A stretch of 61,870 nucleotides of DNA from Streptomyces luteolus (GCF_029968015.1 NZ_JASCIS010000049.1:1-61870), one strand, 5' to 3'. Shown: positions 37,704 to 46,489, counted from the stretch's first letter. Notes: generated by a model not told the origin, from the sequence alone. Made by a program: numbers and translations.

Positions 37704-38468
37704 ATGAGCCAGGTAGTCATCGACCTCAACGCCGACCTCGGCGAGGGCTTCGGGCGCTGGCGGCTGACCGACGACGAGCAGCTGCTGTCGGTGGTGACCA
37801 GCGCCAACGTGGCCTGCGGCTTCCACGCCGGGGACGCGGCCACCATGCGCAAGGTGTGCGAACTCGCCGCGGAGCGGGACGTACGCGTCGGCGCCCAGGT
37901 GTCGTACCGCGACCTGGCGGGCTTCGGACGGCGTGCCATGGACGTGCCTGCCGACGAGCTGAGCGCCGAAGTCGCCTACCAGATCGGCGCCTTGGAGGTG
38001 TTCGCGCGGGCGGCCGGCACGCGCGTGGCGTACGTGAAACCGCACGGCGCGCTCTACAACCGCGTCGTGCGCGACGAGGAGCAGGCCGGTGCCGTCGTCG
38101 ACGGGGTCCTGCTCGCGGGCGGAGGTCTGCCCCTGCTCGGACTGCCCGGCTCACGCCTCCTCGACGTGGCGGGAAAGGCCGGACTGCCCACGGTGACCGA
38201 GGCGTTCGCCGACCGCGCCTACACGGACGAGGGAACCCTGGTCCCACGCGCGCGTGCGGGTGCCGTGATCACCGAGCCGGACGAGGTCGTCGCCCGCTCC
38301 CTCGACCTGGCCAGGAGCGGATCGGTCGCCTCCGTCACCGGGCGGCGGGTGGACGTGGGCGCCCGCTCACTGTGCCTGCACGGCGACACCCCGGGAGCGG
38401 TCGCCCTCGCCCGCGAGGTCCGCGCCCGCCTGGAGGCCGACGGCGTCGACGTACGAGCCTTCGTATGA
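37704..38468 (+). CDS. pxpA: 5-oxoprolinase subunit A (LamB/YcsF)
   Basis: The 254-residue LamB/YcsF-family protein has DLNADLGEGFGRW at the start, the metal-site-like VTSANVACGFHAGD, VGAQVSYRDLAGFGRR and YVKPHGALYN. With PxpB and PxpC it forms the prokaryotic ATP-dependent 5-oxoprolinase that turns 5-oxo-L-proline, a damage product of glutamine and glutamate, into L-glutamate. Its stop overlaps the pxpB start (ATGA). It is preceded by AAGGA. Confidence 0.95.
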   Translation: MSQVVIDLNADLGEGFGRWRLTDDEQLLSVVTSANVACGFHAGDAATMRKVCELAAERDVRVGAQVSYRDLAGFGRRAMDVPADELSAEVAYQIGALEVFARAAGTRVAYVKPHGALYNRVVRDEEQAGAVVDGVLLAGGGLPLLGLPGSRLLDVAGKAGLPTVTEAFADRAYTDEGTLVPRARAGAVITEPDEVVARSLDLARSGSVASVTGRRVDVGARSLCLHGDTPGAVALAREVRARLEADGVDVRAFV

Positions 38469-39154
38469 GCCGCACACGCGCGGTGCCCGATACGAACTCC
38501 GCCACCGGACAGGGGACTTCAGGGGTGACGGTCCGGCTGGTCGGCGAGCACGCCCTCCTCGTCGAACTCGACACCGGGGCGGCCGTCGAGGCGCTGCACG
38601 CGGTGCTCCTGCGGCGCCGCGAGAGCGGCGATCTGCCTCCCGTACGGGAGATCGTGCCCGCCGCCCGCACGGTGCTCCTGGACGGCGTCGACGACCCGCG
38701 CGCCCTCGCCGCCGCCCTTCCCGCCTGGGACGTGCCCGCGCTGCCCCCGAGCGCGCCGGAGACCGTCGAGCTCCCCGTGCGCTACGACGGGCCCGACCTG
38801 GCCGAGGTGGCCGCGCTGTGGGACGTCCCGCCGGACGAGGTGGCCGAGATCCACGCCGCGACCGAATTCCGCGTCGCCTTCTGCGGGTTCGCGCCCGGCT
38901 TCGGCTACCTGACGGGCCTTCCCGAGCGGTACGCGGTGCCCCGCCGGACCACGCCCCGTACGGCGGTGCCAGCGGGGGCGGTCGCGCTCGCGGGCCCGTA
39001 CACCGGGGTGTACCCCCGGTCGTCGCCGGGCGGCTGGCAGTTGATCGGCACGACGGACGCGGTTCTGTGGGACCACGCGCGCGTGCCCGCCGCTCTGCTG
39101 TCCCCCGGCACGCGCGTGCGGTTCGTACCGGCCGGTCGGGCGGTGCGCGCATGA
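38465..39154 (+). CDS. pxpB: 5-oxoprolinase subunit B
   Basis: The 229-residue KipI-type carboxyltransferase-domain protein has EFRVAFCGFAPGFGYL, PRTAVPAGAVALAG, YPRSSPGGWQLIG and TRVRFVPAG, all standard for PxpB. It forms the ATP-using half with PxpC. It has an extra Ala/Ser/Thr-rich N-terminus of about 20 residues before VTVRLVGEHALLVE. Both ends overlap neighbours by ATGA, showing tight coupling with pxpA and pxpC. Confidence 0.94.
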   Translation: MSRTRAVPDTNSATGQGTSGVTVRLVGEHALLVELDTGAAVEALHAVLLRRRESGDLPPVREIVPAARTVLLDGVDDPRALAAALPAWDVPALPPSAPETVELPVRYDGPDLAEVAALWDVPPDEVAEIHAATEFRVAFCGFAPGFGYLTGLPERYAVPRRTTPRTAVPAGAVALAGPYTGVYPRSSPGGWQLIGTTDAVLWDHARVPAALLSPGTRVRFVPAGRAVRA

Positions 39155-40008
39155 CGGACAGCGCGTTCGCCGTGGTCCGCGCCGGTGCCCTGACCACCGT
39201 GCAGGACCTGGGCCGCGCCGGTCACGCGCACCTCGGCGTGCCCCGCTCCGGCGCCCTCGACGAACCGGCCGCCCGGCTCGCCAACCGCCTTGTCGGCAAC
39301 GCCGATGCGGCGGCCGTGCTGGAGACCACCCTGAGCGGCTGCGCCCTGCGCCCGCGCCGCACCGTGACGGCGGCGGTGACGGGCGCGCCCTGTCCCGTCA
39401 CGGTCGACGGACGGCCGGTCGCCTGGGGAGGGCCGGTGCGGGTCCCCGCGGGCGCGCTGCTCGACGTGGGGGCGGCGGTCGCGGGCGTGCGGTCGTACGT
39501 CGCGCTCGGCGGGGGCGTGGCGGTGGACCCCGTGCTCGGCAGCCGCTCGACCGACCTGCTGTCCGGGCTCGGCCCCGCCCACCTCACCGACGGTGCGGTG
39601 CTGCCGCTCGGCCAGGAACACCCTCCGCACGCGCGCGTGGACTCGGCCCCGCAGCCGGCGCCGCCCACGGAACTCGTCCTGAGAGTCACCCTCGGCCCGC
39701 GCGCCGACTGGTGCACCCCGCGCTCTCTGAAAACCCTCACCACGCGCGCGTACCGGGTCTCCCCCGCGAGCAACCGGATCGGCCTGCGCACCGAGGGACC
39801 CGCCCTGGAGCGGGCGATCACCGGTGAACTCCCCAGCGAGGGCCTGGTCCTGGGCGCCGTCCAGGTCCCGCCGGACGGCCGCCCCGTGGTGTTCCTCGCG
39901 GACCACCCGACGACCGGCGGCTACCCGGTCGTGGCCGTCGTCCGGGAGGCGGACCTGTGGGCGGCCGCGCAGGCGGTACCTGGGACGCCGCTGCGGTTCG
40001 TGCGGTAA
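39151..40008 (+). CDS. pxpC: 5-oxoprolinase subunit C
   Basis: The 285-residue KipA-type carboxyltransferase-domain protein has VVRAGALTTVQDLGRAGHAHLGVPRSGALD at the N-terminus, then SYVALGGGVAVDPVLGSRSTDL, SNRIGLRTEGP, and PSEGLVLGAVQVPPDGRPVVFLADHPTTGGYPV. It is the last gene of the pxpABC unit and starts in an ATGA overlap with pxpB. Two ACGCGCGCGT palindromes (39629, 39742) lie in it. A 47-bp tandem repeat begins right after the stop. Confidence 0.95.
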   Translation: MTDSAFAVVRAGALTTVQDLGRAGHAHLGVPRSGALDEPAARLANRLVGNADAAAVLETTLSGCALRPRRTVTAAVTGAPCPVTVDGRPVAWGGPVRVPAGALLDVGAAVAGVRSYVALGGGVAVDPVLGSRSTDLLSGLGPAHLTDGAVLPLGQEHPPHARVDSAPQPAPPTELVLRVTLGPRADWCTPRSLKTLTTRAYRVSPASNRIGLRTEGPALERAITGELPSEGLVLGAVQVPPDGRPVVFLADHPTTGGYPVVAVVREADLWAAAQAVPGTPLRFVR

Positions 40009-40013
40009 GGCTG

Positions 40014-40201
40014 GCCTGTCAGGCACGCCCCCGGCCCGTGGTCCGTGCGGCAGCGAGGGCCTGTCCGGCGCGCGCCCCCGGCCCGTGGTCCGTGCGGCAG
40101 CGAGGGCCTGTCCGGCGCGCGCCCCCGGCCCGTGGTCCGTGCGGCAGCGAGGGCCTGTCCGGCGCGCGCCCCCGGTCGGTGGTTCGTGCGGTAGTGAGGG
40201 C
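40014..40201. repeat. 47-bp tandem repeat, about four copies
   Basis: The word CAGCGAGGG recurs at 40051, 40098 and 40145, giving an exact 47-bp period. The two middle copies are identical; the first lacks 2 bp and the last is diverged (CGGTCGGTGG in place of CGGCCCGTGG). The period is not a multiple of three, so this is not a coding repeat. It begins 6 bp after the pxpC stop. Confidence 0.9.
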
Positions 40202-40295
40202 CGTCGGACGCGCCCCGGTCGAGCTGGACGGCCCGCGGGCGTAGGTGGCCCGCTCCGGCAGCCCGGCGCTCAAGTGGGGCCGCTGCGGCCGGAGT

Positions 40296-40556
40296 TCAGG
40301 CTCTCGCGGTGGGGACGGCGCGGTGGAGGCCGAGTATCGCACCCGGGAGCGCGGCCGCGTGGCCGGCCAGTGCGAGGAAGAAGCCCTGGCCGCTGATCAC
40401 ATCCACGGCAAGGCCGGCGAGCGCACCGAGGGCGAACCCGGCCCAGGCGCCGACGAGGGCACCGAGCAGGGGCCGCGCACCGGGCCACCCGCCCCACGTG
40501 AGGACCACGGCGACGAGCAGGCCGATCAGGGTCACGGAGAGTGTGGGCATCAGCAT
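40296..40556 (-). CDS. Small membrane protein
   Basis: The 86-residue hydrophobic protein has three short membrane segments: TLSVTLIGLLVAVVLTWGG, then LLGALVGAWAGFALGALAGLA, and FFLALAGHAAALPGAILGL. The family is not recognised. It starts at ATG 40556 or, two codons later, at ATG 40550, which overlaps the stop of the GDSL gene (TGATG). Either way it is coupled to the GDSL hydrolase gene upstream and may be its membrane partner. Confidence 0.65.
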   Translation of the reverse strand: MLMPTLSVTLIGLLVAVVLTWGGWPGARPLLGALVGAWAGFALGALAGLAVDVISGQGFFLALAGHAAALPGAILGLHRAVPTARA

Positions 40557-41566
40557 GCTTCAAGCGTTCCGCCCCGGCCCCGGACCCGCATCGGGGACTG
40601 CCCCGATACGTCCCCGTCCGCACCCTTGGGGGACGCCGGCTCACACCCCGGAGAAGCCGCGCCCCCGACCGCCGAACTCACCGCCCCCGACCGCACCACC
40701 GAGGCGCATTCGGCCGCGCCCACCCCCACGGCGGCCAGCGCAGCCGCAGCCGTCGCCGTGGCCCGCACGTCCAGCCGTGCCGCCGTGCCGCGCAGCCCGT
40801 GCCGTACCTCCTCGGCGGCGAGGGCGGCCAGTTGCGGGAGCAGGTCGGTGCAGCGGCGCAGGAACCAGCCCGTACCGGCCGTGGCCAGCCACGTCAGGGA
40901 GGCCGTACGCGACGGTGGCGGCCGTTCCGCCTCCGCCGACGGGGCGGGCCCAACCAACCGCCCCGAGGCCCGCAGTCGGGCGTGGAAGCGTACGGCGAGC
41001 GCGCGGTGGCCGGCCTCGCCGGGGTGCAGCCGGTCGGCGCTCCACATCGACCGGTCCGCGACCCACGCCCCGTCGGCCGCGTGCAGATGGACCGCGCCGT
41101 ACCGCTCGGACAGGGCGTGTACGACGGTGTTGACGGCGCGCTGCCGGCGGGCGAGTGGGCGGGCCAGGGCGCCGGGCAGGCCGAGCAGCGCGCCCGGGTC
41201 CGGCAGGCAGGCGGTGAGCAGGACGGCGCCACGCTCCGCGATCGCCCCGTAGACCTGGTCGAGGCGGCCGGCGACGCGATGGATGTCGAAGGTGCACCGC
41301 AGGGTGTCGTTGACGCCCACTATGACGGAGACGACATCGGCGCCGAAGGCGAGCGCCTGCGGGGTCTGCCGCTCCCACACGTCCCGGGTCTGGGCCCCGC
41401 TGACCGCGAAGTTGCGGAATTCCACGGGCACTTCGGGCGGTGCGAGCCCCTCCGCGAGCAGCGCCGCCCAGCCTCTCCAGCACTGACCGGCCGCGACCGG
41501 ATCCCCCACACCTTCGGTGAGTGAGTCCCCGAGCGCCGCGAACCGTATCTCCCTCCGCGCGCTCAC
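40550..41566 (-). CDS. SGNH/GDSL-family hydrolase
   Basis: The 338-residue protein has an SGNH domain over about residues 1-215: block I FAALGDSLTEGVGDP with the nucleophilic Ser, block II NFAVSGAQT, block III VIVGVNDT, and block V DRLHPGEAGH with the Asp and His. The C-terminal third is an Ala/Val-rich, Pro/Gly-rich extension of unknown role. No signal peptide is seen, so it is probably cytoplasmic. Its GTG start overlaps the stop of the upstream glycosyltransferase gene (GTGA), and the downstream small membrane protein gene overlaps its end. Substrate is unknown; context suggests a glycolipid or acylated sugar. Confidence 0.9.
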   Translation of the reverse strand: MSARREIRFAALGDSLTEGVGDPVAAGQCWRGWAALLAEGLAPPEVPVEFRNFAVSGAQTRDVWERQTPQALAFGADVVSVIVGVNDTLRCTFDIHRVAGRLDQVYGAIAERGAVLLTACLPDPGALLGLPGALARPLARRQRAVNTVVHALSERYGAVHLHAADGAWVADRSMWSADRLHPGEAGHRALAVRFHARLRASGRLVGPAPSAEAERPPPSRTASLTWLATAGTGWFLRRCTDLLPQLAALAAEEVRHGLRGTAARLDVRATATAAAALAAVGVGAAECASVVRSGAVSSAVGGAASPGCEPASPKGADGDVSGQSPMRVRGRGGTLEAC

Positions 41567-42804
41567 ACCGCACCCCTCGCTCCGACCGGGACGTCCGCGA
41601 ACGCCTCGGCCGACGCCGACCGCTCCGGACCGCCCCGCACACCGTCCGCGGAAGGAGCGTCGTGCGCCGCGAGGAACGCCGCGACCGAACGCTCCCAGCC
41701 AAAACGCTCCGCACGCGCGCGTGCGGCCCGACGGCGCTCCCGCTCGGGCCGGTCGAGCAGCGCCTGGACGGCCTCCGCGAAACCGGCACCCCCGAGCGCC
41801 GCGGCCCCGGCCCCGCCCGCAGCGGAAGTCGGCGCCCCGCCCGCACCGTCCACCCCGACGATCTCCGGCAGCGCCGACGCCGCGCTCACCACCACCGGCG
41901 TCCCGCACGCCAGCGCCTCAAGTGCCGCCAGACCAAAGGTTTCCGCGGGCCCGGGCGCGAGGCACACGTCGGCTGTCGCCTGCAACGCGGCCAGCTCCGC
42001 GCGGTCGGCGACATGCCCGAGGAAGGTGACGGGCAAGGCACGCGCGCGTGCCCGGCGTTCGAGGCGCCCGCGCAGCGGCCCGTCCCCGGCCACCACGAGC
42101 CGTGCCCGTACACCGCGCTCCGCCAGCGCCTCCAGGCAGTCGAGTGCGACGCCGGGCCGCTTCTCGACCGAGAGCCGCGAGCACAGCACCAGCAGAACCT
42201 CCTGCACGCGCGTGTGCCGCTCCCGTACGTCCGCGTCCCACAGCTGCGGACGGCACCGCGCGAGGTCGACGCCGAGCGGCGCGCGGACCACGTTGCGCGC
42301 GCCGATGCGCCGGAACTCCCGCTCGGCCCACGCGGTCGTGCACACCACGCGCGCGTAGGCGTGCGCCGTACGGGAGTTGAGGGCGTCGGCGAGGTGCCGT
42401 GCCGGTGCCGCGGGCACGCCCCAGGTGCGCAGGACGCCGTCGGCGGTCTCGTGGGAGACCATCACGGCGGGCACCCGCGCCCGCCGCGCCCACTCGCCGG
42501 TCCAGCGCAGTGTGGTCCGGTCGGAGACCTCCAGGCGGTCCGGCGCGAGGTCCTCCAGGAGCCGCCTGAGCCGGGCCCGGTCGGCGAGGACCCGATAGCC
42601 GCCGCTGCCCGGGAGGACCGGCCCCGGCAGGGTGACGACCCGCCCCTGCGGAGTCTTCCGGTCCTCGTGCCGCTCCCCCGGCACGACGAGCACGGGCTCG
42701 TGCCCCGTCCCGAGATACCCCGCGCCCAACTCCCGCAGCGCGGTGCGCAGTCCACCGGATCCGGGCGTCACGAAGTTCGCAAGCCGCACCATGCGCAGAC
42801 TCAT
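41563..42804 (-). CDS. GT4-family glycosyltransferase
   Basis: A 413-residue two-Rossmann-fold (GT-B) transferase. The N-terminal domain starts MVRLANFVTPGSGGLRTAL. The donor-binding domain has LCSRLSVEKRPGVAL, VVAGDGPL, FLGHV and the E-x7-E motif in AETFGLAALEAL (near residue 285). The nearest remembered relatives transfer mannose or glucose to lipids such as phosphatidylinositol or diacylglycerol. It is 76 bp downstream of another GT4 gene on the same strand and overlaps the GDSL gene at its end. The three likely act on one glycolipid. Confidence 0.88.
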   Translation of the reverse strand: MSLRMVRLANFVTPGSGGLRTALRELGAGYLGTGHEPVLVVPGERHEDRKTPQGRVVTLPGPVLPGSGGYRVLADRARLRRLLEDLAPDRLEVSDRTTLRWTGEWARRARVPAVMVSHETADGVLRTWGVPAAPARHLADALNSRTAHAYARVVCTTAWAEREFRRIGARNVVRAPLGVDLARCRPQLWDADVRERHTRVQEVLLVLCSRLSVEKRPGVALDCLEALAERGVRARLVVAGDGPLRGRLERRARARALPVTFLGHVADRAELAALQATADVCLAPGPAETFGLAALEALACGTPVVVSAASALPEIVGVDGAGGAPTSAAGGAGAAALGGAGFAEAVQALLDRPERERRRAARARAERFGWERSVAAFLAAHDAPSADGVRGGPERSASAEAFADVPVGARGAV

Positions 42805-42822
42805 GCCGCGCCCCCTTCTCCT

Positions 42823-42858
42823 CGCCGGACGGAAACACCGCGCCGGACGGAAACACCG
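42823..42858. repeat. Two exact 18-bp tandem copies before the GT4 gene
   Basis: CGCCGGACGGAAACACCG occurs at 42823-42840 and again at 42841-42858, in the 76-bp gap between the two glycosyltransferase genes. It could affect the ribosome-binding region of the downstream gene. Confidence 0.7.
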
Positions 42859-42880
42859 CGCCGGGACCCGATGTCGACGC

Positions 42881-44014
42881 TCATGCCGCCACCGCCGTAC
42901 GCCCGTCGAGCACGGCGCCGTAGTGCTCGATGAGCTGGTCGCCGACCGCCGCCCAGGTGCGCCCCTCGACAGCGGCGCGCCCGGCCCTTCCGTACGCCTG
43001 CCGCAGGGCCGGGTCGGATATCAGGGCCCAGACGGCGTCGCGCACGGCGGCCGCGCCGTCCGGTGGTACGAGAAGGCCGGTGCGGCCGTGCCGCACCAGG
43101 TCGAGCGGCCCGCCCGCTGCCGGAGCCACCACGGGCACGCCGCTGGCCATGGCTTCCTGGACGGTCTGGCAGAACGTTTCGTACGGACCGGTGTGCACGA
43201 AGAGGTCCAACGAGGCGAAAACGCGGGCGAGTTCGGCGCCGGTGCGGCGCCCGAGGAACACGGCGCCGGGCAGCGCCGCCCGCAGTGAGGGCTCGCTGGG
43301 CCCGTCGCCGACGACGACCACGCGGACTCCGTCGAGGCCGCAGACCCCCGCGAGCAGGTCCACCCGCTTCTCGGGCGCGAGCCGCCCCACGTAGCCGACG
43401 AGGAGTTCACCGTTCGGGGCGAGCCGGCGGCGCAGGGCGGGGTCGGTGTGCTCGGGCCGGAAGCGCACGGTGTCCACGCCGCGCGGCCACAGGTGCACGC
43501 GCGGGACGCCGTTCCGGGTCAGCTCCTCGCGGGCCGCGGTGGACGGGGCGAGGGTGCGGTCGGCGGCGGAGTGGACCGTACGGATGCGCCGCCAGGCCGT
43601 GGCCTCGCCGGCGCCGACGTACATCCGGGCGTAGCCGGCGAGGTCGGTCTGGTAGACGGCGACGGCGGGGATGCCGAGCCGGGCGGCGGCCGCCATGCCG
43701 CGCGCGCCGAGCACGAACGGGCTGGCCAGATGGACGAGTTCGGCCCCGTACGCGCTGAGCGCGGCGGCCACCCGGCGGCTCGGCAGCGCCACCCGCACCT
43801 GCGGGTAGCCGGGCAGCGGGAGCGAGCGGATGCGGAGCACCGGGCAGGGCGCGTCGGCGCCGAAGGGCGAGCCGGGCGGTGCGCCGGGTGCGGCGGGGGC
43901 GACGACGAGCGGCTCGTGGCCGCGTCGTAGCAGGTGGTCGACGGTCTGCGTGGCGCAGTGGGACACGCCGTTGACGTCGGGCGGGAAGGATTCGGTGACG
44001 ATGACGACACGCAT
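42881..44014 (-). CDS. GT4-family glycosyltransferase (MgtA/PimB-like)
   Basis: The 377-residue GT-B protein starts MRVVIVTESFPPDVNGVS, which is characteristic of the actinobacterial GDP-mannose-dependent MgtA/PimB-like group. The donor domain shows YVGRLAPEKRVDLLAG, VVVGDGPSEPSL and VFLGRRTG, and the E-x7-E motif is in YETFCQTVQEAM. It probably adds a mannose or glucuronate/glucose unit to a membrane glycolipid or lipomannan precursor. It is the first gene of a run that continues with a second GT4 and a GDSL hydrolase. Ppm1, which makes polyprenyl-phosphomannose, is encoded 10 kb away. Confidence 0.88.
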   Translation of the reverse strand: MRVVIVTESFPPDVNGVSHCATQTVDHLLRRGHEPLVVAPAAPGAPPGSPFGADAPCPVLRIRSLPLPGYPQVRVALPSRRVAAALSAYGAELVHLASPFVLGARGMAAAARLGIPAVAVYQTDLAGYARMYVGAGEATAWRRIRTVHSAADRTLAPSTAAREELTRNGVPRVHLWPRGVDTVRFRPEHTDPALRRRLAPNGELLVGYVGRLAPEKRVDLLAGVCGLDGVRVVVVGDGPSEPSLRAALPGAVFLGRRTGAELARVFASLDLFVHTGPYETFCQTVQEAMASGVPVVAPAAGGPLDLVRHGRTGLLVPPDGAAAVRDAVWALISDPALRQAYGRAGRAAVEGRTWAAVGDQLIEHYGAVLDGRTAVAA

Positions 44015-44146
44015 ACGGGTGTTGTCGCCGTCGGCGGCGTGGTCACGTCAACGTCGATCTTTCCGCCCGCGGAACGTCCCATGAGCGTTCCGGGCCCTCA
44101 CAGGGCCCGGCAGTCGTCGCCCGGGGGTCCGGTCCCTGAACTCCGG

Positions 44147-45568
44147 TTAGACGGCGGAGGCGTCGGGCCCGATCCGGCTGCGTACGGCCGTCTGGACCTC
44201 GTCCTCCTCGGCCGGGTCGGCGGCGAGTCTGCGGAGCTGGTCGACGACGCGGGAGTCACCGGTCTCGGCGTTGCGGGCGGCGACCTCGCGGGTGGACTCC
44301 TCGCAGTCCCAGAGGCACTCGACGGCGAACCCGGCGGCGAACGAGGGGTCGGTGGCGGCGAGGGCGCGGGCGGCGCGGCCGCGCAGATGGGAGGAGGCGG
44401 TCTCGCGGTAGACATGGCGAAGGACGGGCGCGGCGCAGGCGATGCCGAGCCGTCCGGCGCCGTCGACGAGGGTCCAGAGCGTGCAGGCGTCGGGCCCCTC
44501 GGAGCGCACGGCATCGCGGAGCGCGCCGAGCACGAGCTCGGCGTCCTCGGTGCCGCCTCTGCAGGCGAGCACGCGGCCCGCGGCGGCGCCGAGTTCGTCG
44601 GCCCTTCCGGCCCAGGCGCGGGCCTGGCGCAGGGCGTCGTCCCCGCGCATCCGCTCGAAGGCGTCGACGGCGGCTTCCACGACGGTCCGCGAGCCGTCGC
44701 CCACGGCGGCGGCGATCAGGTCGAGTACGCGGGGGTCCTGGGCGTCGGCGAGATAGCGCAGGGAGGTACTGCGGGCGCCGTCGCTTCCGGCCCGGGCGGC
44801 GAGCAGGATCTCGTCCCGGTCCTCGGGTCCGGCGACGGCGGTGAGGCAGCGGGCGGCGGACACGTGCAGTCCGGCGCCGCGGCCGATGGCCTCGTCGGCC
44901 CAGTCGAAGACGGCACTTACGCTCCAGCCGGGCCGTGGGCCCGAGGAGTCGAGCTGCCGTTGCCACTGGTCGAAGGAGCCCTGTTCGCGGGCGGCACGCA
45001 CCCGTTCGGCGAGGTCGGCGCGCACGCCGTCCTCGGTCCACAGGCGCCACGGCCGGGGCTCGAAGGCGTCGCGCACGGCGGCGGCGAGTTCGGCGCCGCC
45101 CTCGGGGGTGCGCGGGAAGCGGGCGAGCACCGGCTCGGCGAGGTCGCGCAGCGCGTCGTCGTCGTCGCGCACGGCCAGCTCGTCCAGGGCCCAGGTCCAG
45201 TTGCTGCCGGAGGCCGCGTACCGCCGCAGGAGCAGCAGCGCGTCCCGCCTGCCGTACGAGGCGAGGTGGCCGAGGACCGCGAGGGCGAGGCCCGTGCGGC
45301 TCTCGTCGGTGTCGAGGACGTCCGCCGCGCAGAAGAGGTGCCGCTCGATGCCGTCCAGCTCGCCGTGCAGGTCGAGGTAGAGGCGGGCGTAGTAGAGGGA
45401 GCGGTTCTCGACCTGCCAGTCGTGCCGGGGGTCGCTCAGGACGCACTGGTCGAGGGCCTCGATGGCCTCGGAACGGGGTGCCGTGAGCGCGTGCAGGGTG
45501 CCGTCGCCGCGGCCCCGCTGAAGCAGGCCGAGCAGCGTGCCGCTGGGCGCTATGACCGTGTCGAACAT
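44147..45568 (-). CDS. HEAT-repeat protein
   Basis: The 473-residue soluble protein is built of repeated helical pairs. Examples are LGHLASYGRRDALLLLRRYAA, ARAGSDGARSTSLRYLADA, VVEAAVDAFERM and SSHLRGRAARALAATDP, the pattern of HEAT or PBS-lyase-like repeats. Such proteins serve as scaffolds; no enzyme motif is seen. It is strongly acidic. It is the last gene of a minus-strand group and lies 132 bp before the GT4 gene. Function is unknown. Confidence 0.8.
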   Translation of the reverse strand: MFDTVIAPSGTLLGLLQRGRGDGTLHALTAPRSEAIEALDQCVLSDPRHDWQVENRSLYYARLYLDLHGELDGIERHLFCAADVLDTDESRTGLALAVLGHLASYGRRDALLLLRRYAASGSNWTWALDELAVRDDDDALRDLAEPVLARFPRTPEGGAELAAAVRDAFEPRPWRLWTEDGVRADLAERVRAAREQGSFDQWQRQLDSSGPRPGWSVSAVFDWADEAIGRGAGLHVSAARCLTAVAGPEDRDEILLAARAGSDGARSTSLRYLADAQDPRVLDLIAAAVGDGSRTVVEAAVDAFERMRGDDALRQARAWAGRADELGAAAGRVLACRGGTEDAELVLGALRDAVRSEGPDACTLWTLVDGAGRLGIACAAPVLRHVYRETASSHLRGRAARALAATDPSFAAGFAVECLWDCEESTREVAARNAETGDSRVVDQLRRLAADPAEEDEVQTAVRSRIGPDASAV

Positions 45569-45853
45569 GGAAAAAGCCTCACATCAAGCTGTCGACGCAA
45601 CAGGGGTTCGCGCACTACCTGCCGGCGCAACAACACGTGTGGCCGCCCGTCGTCCTGTGCTTGTCGTAGACCATTTTCCTCTGCCTCTCGTCGTGGCCCG
45701 GAACGGGCCGTCACGGCCCGCGTGCTGCAGCGTCTGCCCAGCAGTCGTGTCCGTGAACCACGACGTCATGATGGACCAGCGGCTTCGGCGGCCGCGACCA
45801 GATTTCCGGCTGCCCGCGGACCGCCCCGGGTCACCTCGCGGTGAAGCGCTCCG
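45569..45853. other. Intergenic region without a recognised gene
   Basis: These 285 bases separate the ankyrin gene from the HEAT-repeat gene, both on the minus strand. They hold an open minus-strand frame of 61 codons (45584-45769) with composition unlike neighbouring genes, so it is not called. No tRNA or clear hairpin terminator was found. Confidence 0.4.
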
Positions 45854-46246
45854 TCACTGCGCGTCGAACAGCTCCAGCAGCTCCGTCTTGCCGAACATCC
45901 GCGCCGTGTCCACGGCGGACGGGGTCCCGGCGGCCGGGTCGGCGCCGCCTTCGAGGAGGGCCTTGATCACGTCGTTCTCGCCCTTGAAGACCGCCCCGGC
46001 GAGCGGGGTCTGGCCGCGGTCGTTGACCCGGCCGGCGTCGGCGCCGCGGGCGAGGAGGGCGCGCACGGCGTCGGCGTGCCCGTGGTAGGCGGCGAGCATC
46101 ACGAGGGAGTCGCCGCGGTCGTTGGTGAGGTTCACCGGGACGCCGGCGTCGACGTAGGCGGCGAGCGCCTCCGTCTCGCCCTGCCGCGCCAGATCGAAGA
46201 TCTTCGTGGCGAGCTCCACGACCTCCGGATCGGGGGCATCAGTCAT
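45854..46246 (-). CDS. Ankyrin-repeat protein
   Basis: The 130-residue protein has about three ankyrin repeats: TEALAAYVDAGVPVNLTNDRG, then DSLVMLAAYHGHADAVRALLARGAD, then GQTPLAGAVFKGENDVIKALLEGG. It ends ARMFGKTELLELFDA. Ankyrin repeats mediate protein contacts; there is no other domain. ATG 46246 (MTDAPDPE) is the first codon of the conserved part; the frame is open to 46378. It is divergent from smeA, and the 243-bp gap contains the BldC-like repeats. Confidence 0.9.
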   Translation of the reverse strand: MTDAPDPEVVELATKIFDLARQGETEALAAYVDAGVPVNLTNDRGDSLVMLAAYHGHADAVRALLARGADAGRVNDRGQTPLAGAVFKGENDVIKALLEGGADPAAGTPSAVDTARMFGKTELLELFDAQ

Positions 46247-46376
46247 CGGCAGGACCGCCTTTCGCAGTGAGTGGGCCGGCGTGCGGGCCAGCGAGTGGGC
46301 CGTACGAGTGAATCGCCAGCGTACTGCCCCTGTCGGTACAGGAACGCGGGCGCCCGGGCAGCCTCGAGCAGGGGCC

Positions 46377-46399
46377 AAATCAGCGAATTCTGCGGAATT
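46377..46399. promoter_or_regulatory. AATT direct repeats upstream of smeA (BldC-type site)
   Basis: AATT occurs at 46386-46389 and 46396-46399, exactly one helical turn apart, and the related AAAT is at 46377-46380. They lie about 95-110 bp before smeA. BldC, a developmental MerR-like regulator, binds such A/T direct repeats head to tail, and the smeA promoter is a BldC target in Streptomyces as I recall. A CCTGT/ACAGG inverted repeat lies at about 46329-46342. Confidence 0.6.
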
Positions 46400-46489
46400 T
46401 CACTCGCTTGCACCTTTTGTCGTATGGATACATGCTGTGAGCCTGGAACAACTCATGGTGACTGTCCCCATCAACCAGGAGAAACCGTC

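Noticed and set aside
39957..40396. Open frames across the 47-bp tandem repeat
   Set aside because: Repeat period is not a multiple of three and the frames are low-complexity Arg/Pro/Gly.
45584..45769. 61-codon minus-strand frame between ankyrin and HEAT-repeat genes
   Set aside because: Composition is unlike neighbouring genes, with no ribosome site that stands out; not called.
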